A DNA stretch of 64,000 nucleotides, taken from assembly GCF_024721115.1 (NCBI RefSeq), contig NZ_JAMDHK010000023.1, positions 1-64,000 on the forward strand, given 5' to 3'. A model generated the notes under the pieces. It saw nothing but the letters and a program-made list of their open reading frames with translations, was not told where the DNA came from and did no database searches. How positions within the stretch are numbered: the first letter of the stretch is position 1; the number at the start of each line of letters is the position of its first letter. Positions 44,744 to 52,434 of this stretch are shown here, in pieces. Both the position numbers and the translations under genes were made by a program. The stretch comes from Salipiger pentaromativorans (GTDB taxonomy: Bacteria > Pseudomonadota > Alphaproteobacteria > Rhodobacterales > Rhodobacteraceae).

Positions 44744-45901
44744 GTGTTCGCGTCTTATCAAAGAGTAATCTGGTCGGGATTTGCGCTGAGCCCAGCGCTG
44801 ACCCTGCTGCTGCTGCCGGATCAAGTGGTGAACGTGGCCTTGAAGCAATTCGGGCCGTCGGTGATTCTGGCGCTTGCCTGGGTGGTGGCCTTCGGAGCCG
44901 CGCATTTCTCGCGCCATGCCATCGACTCGAGGGCCGAACGGGCGGCGCCGCTTCTGAGCCTCTCGGCCCTGCGCCATCCCCCGGCAGAGATGCCGGACCC
45001 GCAGGACATCCGGCAATCCCTGCGCCATATTCTGCAAAGCCCGCCGCCGGTCACCTCTCCCTATGGCGCTGCCGAACCGGAGACACTGGACTACGCCCTG
45101 AGCCGGGCCGTGGAGCGGATCCTGGGATCCTGGGGCAAACGCAAGCTGGCAGAGCTTACCCGCGAGGAGCTTCAAGAATTGTGGATGCTCGAACAGCTCG
45201 TCCGCGCCACGCCAGACCGCGCCGGCGCGCTGGCGCAGAGCTTTGTGAATCCCGATGTGGTGCTCGAGATCCGCGACCGCATCGCCGCCATCGGCCAGCA
45301 TCGTCACGCCTATGAGGCGCAGATCGGTGCCTTCGAAGCCACCCGCCGTGCCTGGAGCGATGCCGCCGGCGGCCCGCCCGACCGGCTGTTGCTGACCGCG
45401 CTCCAGGCGCTGGACCGGCCCGACCCCGATCTCTGGCACAAGGTGATCGTCGAACACGATCCCGCCGATCCGGCACAGGCCGACGCCGCGCTGTGGTGCG
45501 CGCGCCAGCCCAGCTGCGAACGCGCCAGCGTCGCGCATTTCCTGGCCTATGCCGCCGCCGACGGGCGCATCGAGGCGGCGGCGCGGCGCGGCGACTGCCT
45601 CTGGCTTCAGGGTCTGCAAGATGTGATCGAGGGCTGGAACGCCCGGCGCTATGCCGGCCGCTCGCTGGGGCTGACGCCGCCCGATGCGGTGGCAACCTCG
45701 GCCCCCGCCCTGACGGCGGCGCTCGACCGGCTGGCCGAGATCACCTGCACGCCGCGTCTGGCCGATCCGCGCGGGATCTTCGCCGAGTACCGGGGCCGCG
45801 CGGCCCGGCCCCGCGACCACTGGTGCCTGGCCACCGGCCGGTTGCAGGCGCCGCCGCAGATCGCCGATTACGTCGAACCCGCCGACATCCACGCCGCTTG
45901 A
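44744..45901 (+). CDS. membrane protein of unknown function
   Basis: A 385-residue protein with two N-terminal membrane segments (RVIWSGFALSPALTLLLLP and FGPSVILALAWVVAFGAAHFS) and a large hydrophilic, mostly helical C-terminal domain (res ~60-385) without motifs I recognise. Several W and C residues (WCARQPSCERA, GDCLWLQGLQDVIEGW) recur in the middle. GTG at 44744 has a strong AAGGAGG box; the frame is open further upstream but lacks a better start. Sits between the sulfotransferase-like gene and trmD. Confidence 0.6.
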   Translation: MFASYQRVIWSGFALSPALTLLLLPDQVVNVALKQFGPSVILALAWVVAFGAAHFSRHAIDSRAERAAPLLSLSALRHPPAEMPDPQDIRQSLRHILQSPPPVTSPYGAAEPETLDYALSRAVERILGSWGKRKLAELTREELQELWMLEQLVRATPDRAGALAQSFVNPDVVLEIRDRIAAIGQHRHAYEAQIGAFEATRRAWSDAAGGPPDRLLLTALQALDRPDPDLWHKVIVEHDPADPAQADAALWCARQPSCERASVAHFLAYAAADGRIEAAARRGDCLWLQGLQDVIEGWNARRYAGRSLGLTPPDAVATSAPALTAALDRLAEITCTPRLADPRGIFAEYRGRAARPRDHWCLATGRLQAPPQIADYVEPADIHAA

Positions 45902-45932
45902 GCCCTCCGGCCCTTGCCGCTAGAGGAGGGCC

Positions 45933-46736
45933 ATGAGCGACGCACCCAAATCCCATGGCCGCAAGACCATCCGGCCCAGCCTCAAGCCCCGCGAGCTGAT
46001 GACCGAGCAGCCGGAGCTGGCCCGCGCCTGGACGGCGCAGGTCGTCACCCTCTTTCCCGAGGCCTTTCCCGGCGTGCTGGGCCTGTCGCTTACCGGCAAG
46101 GCGCTGCAGGAGGGGATCTGGCAGCTCGACACCGTGCCGCTGCGCGATTTCGGCGAGGGCAAGCACCGCAATGTCGATGACACCCCCGCCGGTGGCGGCG
46201 CCGGCATGGTGCTGCGCCCCGACGTGGTGGGCCGGGCGCTGGACGCCGCCCGCCGCCGCATCCCTGCCGCGGCGCCGATCCTCTACCTGTCGCCGCGCGG
46301 GCGGCGCTTCGACCAGTCCGTCGCGCGCAGTCTGGCGCGTGCGCCCGGCGTCACGCTGATCTGCGGCCGGTTCGAGGGGCTCGACCAGCGGGTGCTGGAT
46401 CACTACGGCATCGCCGAGATCTCGCTCGGAGATTTCGTGCTGACCGGCGGCGAGATCGCCGCGCAAGCGATGCTGGATGCCACCGTGCGGCTGCTGCCCG
46501 GCGTGCTGGGCAATGCCGAATCCATCGAGGAAGAGAGCTTTTCCCAAGGGCTTCTGGAGCATCCGCAATACACTCGCCCCGCCGAGTGGCAGGGGCTGGA
46601 GATCCCGCCCGTTCTGATGTCCGGTCATCACGGCGAAATCGCCAAATGGCGCCGCGCCCAGGCGGAAGAGATCACGCGGACCCGCCGCCCGGATCTCTGG
46701 GAGGCCTATGAGGCGGCGAAGGGGATCAAGACATGA
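45933..46736 (+). CDS. trmD: tRNA (guanine-N1)-methyltransferase TrmD
   Basis: TrmD makes m1G37 in tRNAs and prevents frameshifting. The 267-residue SPOUT enzyme has the knotted AdoMet site ([45 protein letters not shown]) and GMVLRPDVV. About 35 residues precede the usual start ([19 protein letters not shown]), so an internal start is possible, but the ATG at 45933 has GAGGAGGGCC-like spacing upstream. Overlaps the next GNAT gene by ATGA. Confidence 0.95.
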   Translation: MSDAPKSHGRKTIRPSLKPRELMTEQPELARAWTAQVVTLFPEAFPGVLGLSLTGKALQEGIWQLDTVPLRDFGEGKHRNVDDTPAGGGAGMVLRPDVVGRALDAARRRIPAAAPILYLSPRGRRFDQSVARSLARAPGVTLICGRFEGLDQRVLDHYGIAEISLGDFVLTGGEIAAQAMLDATVRLLPGVLGNAESIEEESFSQGLLEHPQYTRPAEWQGLEIPPVLMSGHHGEIAKWRRAQAEEITRTRRPDLWEAYEAAKGIKT

Positions 46737-47191
46737 CCGAGATCGCCATGCGCCGCGCCACAGAGGCCGACGTGGCCGCCATCGTTGCCATGCTGGCCGA
46801 CGACCCACTGGGTGCCAAGCGCGAAGATCTACGCGCGCCGCTCGCCGAGAGCTATTTCGCCGCCTTCCGCGCCATCGACGCCGACCCGAACCAGTTTCTG
46901 GCGGTGGCCGAGCGCGACGGAGTCGTGGTCGGCACCCTGCAACTGACCTTCGTGCCGGGCCTCTCGCACAAGGGCGCGCTGCGCGGCCAGATCGAGGCGG
47001 TGCGCGTCAGCGCCTCCGCCCGCGGCGTCGGGCTGGGCGGCACGATGATCGACTGGGCGGTCGAGACCTGCTGCAAGCGCGGTTGCATCATGGTACAGCT
47101 CACCTCGGACGCCACCCGCAAGGATGCGCACCGATTCTACGAACGGCTGGGCTTCACAGCCAGCCATGTGGGGTTCAAGCAGGCGCTGTAA
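46733..47191 (+). CDS. GNAT family N-acetyltransferase
   Basis: A 152-residue acetyltransferase: [52 protein letters not shown] (acetyl-CoA loop), [33 protein letters not shown]. It differs from the five tandem GNATs and resembles PhnO/ArgA-like single-domain enzymes. Coupled to trmD. Confidence 0.87.
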   Translation: MTEIAMRRATEADVAAIVAMLADDPLGAKREDLRAPLAESYFAAFRAIDADPNQFLAVAERDGVVVGTLQLTFVPGLSHKGALRGQIEAVRVSASARGVGLGGTMIDWAVETCCKRGCIMVQLTSDATRKDAHRFYERLGFTASHVGFKQAL

Positions 47192-47216
47192 GCGCTGCGA
47201 ACCACCCAGATTTCCC

Positions 47217-47245
47217 TTGATCGGCGGAGCGCCTGCGCCTATACG
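47217..47245 (+). promoter_or_regulatory. promoter of rplS-rpmE
   Basis: TTGATC (47217-47222), 17-nt spacer, TATACG (47240-47245). The transcript would start ~47252, giving a leader of ~220 nt that could fold. The rest of the 47192-47470 gap holds no gene I can support. Confidence 0.55.
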
Positions 47246-47470
47246 CAGCCCGTTCGCAGGCTCCATGAGTCGCGCGGGCCCGTTCGGTATTGCCTGACCC
47301 GAATCTTCGACGGGGCACAGACGGGCCGGACGAAAGATACGGAAAAGCCGTCGATAGCCTCCCGCGGGCGCCCTGGTCCCTGACCCGGCGCGGACCCGAC
47401 CGAAGACGCGGAGCTCTGGGGCGCGAGACACATTCACGGATCAACCGTGAGCAGCCAAGGAGAAGATCAG

Positions 47471-47854
47471 ATGGATCTGATCGCACAGCTCGAGGCGGAA
47501 CAGATTGCCGCCCTGGGGAAAACCATCCCCGACTTCAAGCCCGGCGACACCATTCGCGTCGGCTACAAGGTGACCGAAGGCACGCGGACCCGTGTGCAGA
47601 ACTACGAAGGCGTCTGCATCAGCCGCAAGAACGGCAAGGGCATCGCCGGTTCGTTCACCGTCCGCAAGATTTCCTTCGGTGAAGGCGTGGAACGTGTGTT
47701 CCCCCTCTACTCGACCAACATCGAGTCCATCGAAGTGGTGCGCCGTGGCCGTGTCCGCCGCGCCAAGCTCTACTACCTGCGTTCGCGCCGCGGCAAATCG
47801 GCCCGGATCGCGGAAGTCACCAACTACAAGCCGCTCGCCGGCGCCGACGCATAA
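47471..47854 (+). CDS. rplS: 50S ribosomal protein L19
   Basis: A 127-residue large-subunit protein at the 30S-50S interface. It has the conserved [33 protein letters not shown] and [50 protein letters not shown]. Followed 11 nt later by rpmE. Confidence 0.97.
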   Translation: MDLIAQLEAEQIAALGKTIPDFKPGDTIRVGYKVTEGTRTRVQNYEGVCISRKNGKGIAGSFTVRKISFGEGVERVFPLYSTNIESIEVVRRGRVRRAKLYYLRSRRGKSARIAEVTNYKPLAGADA

Positions 47855-47865
47855 GGAGAGACGTC

Positions 47866-48087
47866 ATGAAAAAGGGCATCCACCCCGACTATCACATCAT
47901 CGACGTCAAGATGACCGACGGCACCGTCTTCCAGACCCGCACCACCTGGGGCAAGGAAGGCGACTCGATGCAGCTTGACATCGACCCGACCGTGCACCCC
48001 GCCTGGACCGGTGGCGGCACCCGCCTGATGGACGCCGGCGGCCGCGTGTCGAAGTTCAAGAAGAAATACGAAGGCCTGGGCTTCTGA
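47866..48087 (+). CDS. rpmE: 50S ribosomal protein L31
   Basis: A 73-residue L31. The zinc-ribbon cysteines of the C+ form are absent (no CxxC), so this is the zinc-free type: [50 protein letters not shown]. It ends the block and is followed by a strong terminator. Confidence 0.96.
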   Translation: MKKGIHPDYHIIDVKMTDGTVFQTRTTWGKEGDSMQLDIDPTVHPAWTGGGTRLMDAGGRVSKFKKKYEGLGF

Positions 48088-48111
48088 TCCCACGCTGTGT
48101 TCCGCAGATCG

Positions 48112-48139
48112 ACGCCGCCCCCAAAGGGGCGGCGTTTTT
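48112..48139 (+). terminator. rho-independent terminator after rpmE
   Basis: ACGCCGCCCC pairs with GGGGCGGCGT around CAAA, followed by TTTTC-GTTT, 25 nt after the L31 stop. Confidence 0.9.
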
Positions 48140-48213
48140 CGTTTGAGTGGGAAGGGCGGATTTGCGGACGGCGTGACCTTTCGCTGTTCGTCACGCGACT
48201 GTCCGAACATGTG

Positions 48214-48579
48214 TCATTTGTCGCCACAGATCGCCCTGAGTGTGTTGAGCGCATTGATTGCGGCAGGCAGGCCACCATAAAGCGCCATTTGCCAGATCGT
48301 CTCGGCGATCTCCGTTTCTGTCAGCCCGACCTTTAGCCCCGCCTGGATATTGATCCGAAGCTGCGGCGCGGTTTGGCCGCCCAATGCCGTCAGGGCTGCA
48401 ATCGTCGCGATATAACGGCTTTTGAGATCAAGTCCGGGACGGGCGTAAAAACGGTCATAGGCCATGTCGATGACCGTATCCGCCATGCCCGGCAAGAGAT
48501 GCCCATATCGCTCCTCCAAAACGTCCCGGACGCCCGGGTTGAGGCTGTCGGCCAGTCGTGCCCCCTTCGCCTCTGTCAT
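48214..48579 (-). CDS. carboxymuconolactone decarboxylase family protein
   Basis: A 121-residue helical CMD/AhpD-fold protein: MADTVIDMAYDRFYARPGLDLKSRYIATIAALTALGG and KVGLTETEIAETIWQMALYGGLPAAINALNTLR. The AhpD CxxC redox pair is absent, so peroxidase-reductant activity is unlikely; decarboxylase or lactonase-like roles are known in the family. Its ATG overlaps the SDR stop (ATGA). Apparently lower GC than the flanking genes. Confidence 0.85.
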   Translation of the reverse strand: MTEAKGARLADSLNPGVRDVLEERYGHLLPGMADTVIDMAYDRFYARPGLDLKSRYIATIAALTALGGQTAPQLRINIQAGLKVGLTETEIAETIWQMALYGGLPAAINALNTLRAICGDK

Positions 48580-49337
48580 CGCAGCACTCCGCCCAAGGTG
48601 AATCCGCCGTCCACGACAACCTCCTGTCCCGTCACGAATGCGGCGTCGTCTGACAAGAGCCACGCCGCCGTGCCGGCCACATCCTCTGGGCGGCCGTTTC
48701 GCCGAAGCGGTGTATGGCCGGAGAGCCGGCTGGAAATGTCCGGGTCCAGAACCTCATCCGCCATCGGGGTCAGGATGATTCCGGGGCTGATCGCATTGAC
48801 GCGATTGCCGCGCGGCCCCTCTTCCACGGCCCAGACCCGCATCATCGCAAGCAATCCGGCTTTCGTCGCTGCGTAGGCGCCCGTTCCCGGCATGACCGCT
48901 CCGGCTGTCCAGGAGGCGTTTATCAACACCGCGCCGTGGTCCATATGGGGCAGGCATTGCGCGACCGTTTGCTGGGTCCCGATGAGGTTGGTCTGGAGGA
49001 GGTCGCCGAAATCGGCGGTCTGCGTATCACGCAGGGGTTTGAACGCGCCCAGATGCCCGGCATTCGCAAAGACCGCATCGAGCTTGCCGAATTGCGACAG
49101 GATGACCTCGATACCGGCCGCGATCTCGTTGGGATCGGAGATGTCGCAGGTGTGAACAAATGCCCTGCCACCGGCGGCACGGATGTCTTGCGCCACGACC
49201 TCAAGCGGCGCTTCCCGCCGTCCCCAAAGCACAACGGCCGCGCCTTCACTTGCCAGTCGAAGGGCAACGGCGCGCCCCATCCCGGTCCCGGCGCCGGTCA
49301 CCAGCACCGCGCGGTTTTCAAATCGGTTTTCCATCAT
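48576..49337 (-). CDS. short-chain dehydrogenase/reductase
   Basis: A 253-residue classical SDR. Dinucleotide motif TGAGTGMGRA (TGxxxGxG), NAG in VFANAGHLGAF, and catalytic Ser in LINASWTAG, 13 residues before Tyr of YAATK. The C-terminal VTGQEVVVDGGF is standard. Two adjacent ATGs (49337, 49334) share a GAGGA box; the second has the better spacing. NAD(P) preference is not obvious (WGRREA suggests NADP). Forms an operon with the CMD gene, divergent from the LysR gene. Confidence 0.9.
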   Translation of the reverse strand: MMENRFENRAVLVTGAGTGMGRAVALRLASEGAAVVLWGRREAPLEVVAQDIRAAGGRAFVHTCDISDPNEIAAGIEVILSQFGKLDAVFANAGHLGAFKPLRDTQTADFGDLLQTNLIGTQQTVAQCLPHMDHGAVLINASWTAGAVMPGTGAYAATKAGLLAMMRVWAVEEGPRGNRVNAISPGIILTPMADEVLDPDISSRLSGHTPLRRNGRPEDVAGTAAWLLSDDAAFVTGQEVVVDGGFTLGGVLR

Positions 49338-49433
49338 GCTTCCTCGTCATGGATTGATGGAACAAGATGTAGATGGAAAAGAATTTATGATAATCACGAG
49401 ATAATTTGTCGCTTCCGAAAGGATTCCTTTGCA

Positions 49434-50339
49434 ATGGATCTCTTCATCGCCATGCGCACCTTCGTCGAAGTCGTTCAGGCGGGGTCGATGAATGCCGCGG
49501 CACAGAAGCTCAACGTCACCAGCGCTTTGGTCGGGCAACGGATCGCGGCGCTGGAGAACCATCTTCAGGTTCGCCTGCTCAACCGGACAACGCGCCGGCA
49601 TCGTCTTACGGACTTTGGCGAAAGTTATCTCGAACAATGCCGGGACATTCTGGAGCTGGTTGCACAGTCCGAGGGCAAGGCCAGCGATCAGCAAGCCCAG
49701 CCGCAAGGACGCCTTCGCATCGCTGCGCCGCTCAGTTTCGGGAGCGAAGCCCTGATGCCCGCGCTCAAACGCTTCACCGATATGACCCCGGGCGTCGAGA
49801 TTGACCTGGTGCTCTCTGACACCAATGAGGATTTGATCGCAGGCGGATTCGACGCGGCTTTTCGCATCGGGAAACTGGAAGACAGCACGCTCCTGCAAAC
49901 CCGGCTCGCCCCCTATAGAATGATGGTCTGCGCATCGGCCGACTTGCTGAAGAAACACGGTGCGCCCGAGGCGCCATTGGATCTGGAGCGATTTCGGGCT
50001 GTTCTGTTTTCAAGGACCGGACGCAGAGCCTGGCGCTTCGTCAGGAATGCCGAGACGCAAAACTGGACTCCGAAGGCGACGATCACGGTGAACTCCAGCC
50101 AGGCCGTGCGTATCGCGGCCAAAGCGGGCATGGGCATTGCCATGCTCCCTGAATGTCTCGTCGCCCAGGATGTCGCGGCTGGTGAGCTTGTTCGGGTTTT
50201 GGCTGACTGGAAACTGCCGGAGCAGCCCATGGCGCTCATCTATCATCGCGACCGATACAGGCCGCAAAGGCTGGCGTCGTTTCTCGACTTCGCCCGATCG
50301 ACCTTTGGAAACCGCCCGATGAACAGTTATGGTGAGTAG
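49434..50339 (+). CDS. LysR family transcriptional regulator
   Basis: A 301-residue LysR-type regulator (MDLFIAMRTFVEVVQAGSMNAAAQKLNVTSALVGQRIAALENHLQVRLLNRTTR, HTH at ~18-45), with an effector domain typical of the CrgA/AaeR-like branch. Divergent from the SDR-CMD pair across 96 nt of AT-rich DNA, the usual layout for a LysR controlling its neighbour. Confidence 0.9.
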   Translation: MDLFIAMRTFVEVVQAGSMNAAAQKLNVTSALVGQRIAALENHLQVRLLNRTTRRHRLTDFGESYLEQCRDILELVAQSEGKASDQQAQPQGRLRIAAPLSFGSEALMPALKRFTDMTPGVEIDLVLSDTNEDLIAGGFDAAFRIGKLEDSTLLQTRLAPYRMMVCASADLLKKHGAPEAPLDLERFRAVLFSRTGRRAWRFVRNAETQNWTPKATITVNSSQAVRIAAKAGMGIAMLPECLVAQDVAAGELVRVLADWKLPEQPMALIYHRDRYRPQRLASFLDFARSTFGNRPMNSYGE

Positions 50340-50470
50340 CTGCCACGATAGAGCAGACATTCGAATTCTGGCTCGGCAACCTCAACTTCGGGCTCGGAGC
50401 GGCCCCTACCCGCAAGGATAAGGAACAACCGCACCCCCTCCTCAAGCTGTGACCCTCTGGCGCGTGACAA

Positions 50471-50486
50471 ATTCGACATCGCGCAT
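50471..50486. promoter_or_regulatory. degenerate SqrR/BigR-like site before the SQR fusion
   Basis: ATTC-GACATCGC-GCAT, one mismatch from ATTC-N8-GAAT, followed by GTAT. The flank GCATGTAT resembles GAATGTAT at the perfect site 52352. It lies 43 nt before the GTG of the fusion gene. Support comes from position and from the two better sites. Confidence 0.4.
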
Positions 50487-50529
50487 GTATAAAACCCCAT
50501 CCCCGATTCCCGCCAGGAGGAGACGCGCC

Positions 50530-52203
50530 GTGGAATTCAGAAAGATCAACGACGACATCACGGTTTCACCACAGATCACCACCGGTGACATGGCCGAGAT
50601 CGCCGCCGCCGGCTACCGCTCGATCATCTGCAACCGTCCCGATGGCGAGGGCTCGGACCAGCAGACCTTTGAAGAGATCGAGGCCGCGGCCCGTCAGGCG
50701 GGCCTTGAAGCCCGCTATCTGCCGGTGATCTCGGGCAAGGTGCAGGACAGCGATGCCGAGGATTTCGACCGCGCCCTGCGCGAGCTGCCCGGCCCGGTCT
50801 TTGCCTATTGCCGCACCGGCACGCGCTCGACCACGCTCTGGTCGCTGGCGCAGGCCAAGGTCATGGCCCCGGCCGAGATCCTGATGGCCGCGAAAAACGC
50901 GGGCTATGACATGGCGGGCGTGGTGCGCCGTATCGTGAACGGCGGCAAGACCCCGACCGACACGGGCGACGCCAGCTTCGACGTGGTCGTGGTGGGCGGC
51001 GGCGCGGCGGGGATCGCCGTCGCGGCCAGCCTCAAGGCACGCAAGCCCAGCCTCGAGATCGCGCTGCTGGACCCGGCGGATGTGCATTACTACCAGCCCG
51101 GCTGGACCATGGTCGGCGGCGGCATTTTCGAGCCGGAAACCACCGCCAAGACCATGGGCAGCCTGATCCCCAAAGGGGTGCACTGGATCAAATCCGCCGT
51201 CGCGGCCTTTGAGCCCGCCAACAACGCCGTCATCCTCGATGGTTGCCGGGTGGTGAAATACGACCGGCTCATCGTCTGTCCGGGGCTGAAACTGGACTGG
51301 GGCAAGGTCGATGGGCTGGTGGAGACGCTCGGCAAGAACGGCGTGACCTCGAACTACCGCTACGACCTCGCCCCCTATACCTGGGAGCTGGTGAAGGGGC
51401 TCAAGAAGGGCCGCGCGCTTTTCACCCAGCCGCCGATGCCGATCAAATGCGCGGGCGCGCCGCAGAAGGCGATGTATCTCTCGGGCGATCACTGGTTCCG
51501 CCAGGGCGTGCTGCCCAATATCGACATCCAGTTCATGAATGCGGGCGGCGTGCTGTTCGGGGTGAAGGATTACGTCCCGGCGCTGGAACAATACGTCAAG
51601 AAATACGACGCGACGCTGAACTTCTTCCATAACCTGATCGCGGTGGACGGTGCGGCGAAGAAGGCGACCTTTGCGGTGAACAAGCCCGACACGGAACCGA
51701 CGACGGTCGAGGTCGAGTTCGACATGATGCATGTCTGCCCGCCGCAGATCGCGCCGGATTTCATCCGCGTGTCGCCGCTGGCCGATGCCGCAGGCTGGGT
51801 CGATGTCGATCAGAACACCCTGCGCCACAAGAGCTATGACAATATCTGGAGCCTTGGCGACGTGATGAACGCGCCGAATGCCAAGACCGCCGCCGCCGCG
51901 CGGATGCAGGCGCCCATCGTGGCCGAAAACGTGGCCGCCGACATCGAGGGCGCCAGCCCGCGTGCGATGTACAACGGCTATGGCTCCTGCCCGCTGACCG
52001 TGGAGCGCGGCAAGATCGTGCTGGCGGAGTTCGGCTATGGCGGCGCGCTGCTGCCCAGCTTCCCGAAATGGGTCATCGACGGCACCAAGCCGACCCGCGC
52101 CGCCTGGCTGCTGAAAGAGCAGATCCTGCCGCCGGTCTACTGGAAGGCCATGCTGCGTGGCAAGGAATGGCTCGCCAAACCCGAGAAGGTCTCGGCAAGC
52201 TGA
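50530..52203 (+). CDS. rhodanese-loop phosphatase-fold domain fused to type II sulfide:quinone oxidoreductase
   Basis: A 557-residue fusion. Residues ~1-140 are a TIGR01244/DUF442-type domain with active-site loop C94-RTG-T-R99-S. This C-X4-R loop is rhodanese length, not the C-X5-R of phosphatases. Residues ~150-557 are a flavoprotein with the FAD motif VVVVGGGAAGIAVA and two cysteines in the SQR contexts PIKCAGAPQK (C307) and YGSCPLT (C487), matching the redox pair of SQOR-type (type II) enzymes. Predicted role: oxidise sulfide to a persulfide, pass electrons to quinone, and transfer sulfane sulfur. GTG at 50530 follows AGGAGGAG. A SulP transporter gene lies 231 nt downstream. Confidence 0.85.
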   Translation: MEFRKINDDITVSPQITTGDMAEIAAAGYRSIICNRPDGEGSDQQTFEEIEAAARQAGLEARYLPVISGKVQDSDAEDFDRALRELPGPVFAYCRTGTRSTTLWSLAQAKVMAPAEILMAAKNAGYDMAGVVRRIVNGGKTPTDTGDASFDVVVVGGGAAGIAVAASLKARKPSLEIALLDPADVHYYQPGWTMVGGGIFEPETTAKTMGSLIPKGVHWIKSAVAAFEPANNAVILDGCRVVKYDRLIVCPGLKLDWGKVDGLVETLGKNGVTSNYRYDLAPYTWELVKGLKKGRALFTQPPMPIKCAGAPQKAMYLSGDHWFRQGVLPNIDIQFMNAGGVLFGVKDYVPALEQYVKKYDATLNFFHNLIAVDGAAKKATFAVNKPDTEPTTVEVEFDMMHVCPPQIAPDFIRVSPLADAAGWVDVDQNTLRHKSYDNIWSLGDVMNAPNAKTAAAARMQAPIVAENVAADIEGASPRAMYNGYGSCPLTVERGKIVLAEFGYGGALLPSFPKWVIDGTKPTRAAWLLKEQILPPVYWKAMLRGKEWLAKPEKVSAS

Positions 52204-52351
52204 GGTGACCGGCCTCCGGTTTCCAGGCCAAGAGGCCCCGGATCGCGTCCGGGGCGGGGGTTTCAGACCCGCCCGCCCCGGTCCCGTGCCGGGGCCTTTG
52301 CGCATATTTCCGCGACATTTCGGAACATCCCCCTTTTTGCCCCCTTCACAA

Positions 52352-52367
52352 ATTCTATGTTTTGAAT
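52352..52367. promoter_or_regulatory. SqrR/BigR-like operator before the SulP gene
   Basis: Exact ATTC-TATGTTTT-GAAT, followed by GTATGTACC, 67 nt upstream of the SulP ATG in an AT-rich patch within GC-rich DNA. It is the second exact ATTC-N8-GAAT I noticed in the window; the first is at 28308. GC hairpins without T-runs (52234-52254, 52275-52295) sit between the SQR stop and this site. Confidence 0.55.
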
Positions 52368-52434
52368 GTATGTACCGCCCAAAACGGCGACTCTCCCTGT
52401 CGCCCCTTTCTGACCGAATTGCAGGACAGCCCTC

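Noticed and set aside
47192..47470. tRNA or known ribosomal-leader RNA upstream of rplS
   Set aside because: No cloverleaf or TTCGA-loop arrangement could be folded, and the L19 leaders I know are from other phyla; only a promoter and an unassigned 5' UTR are supported.
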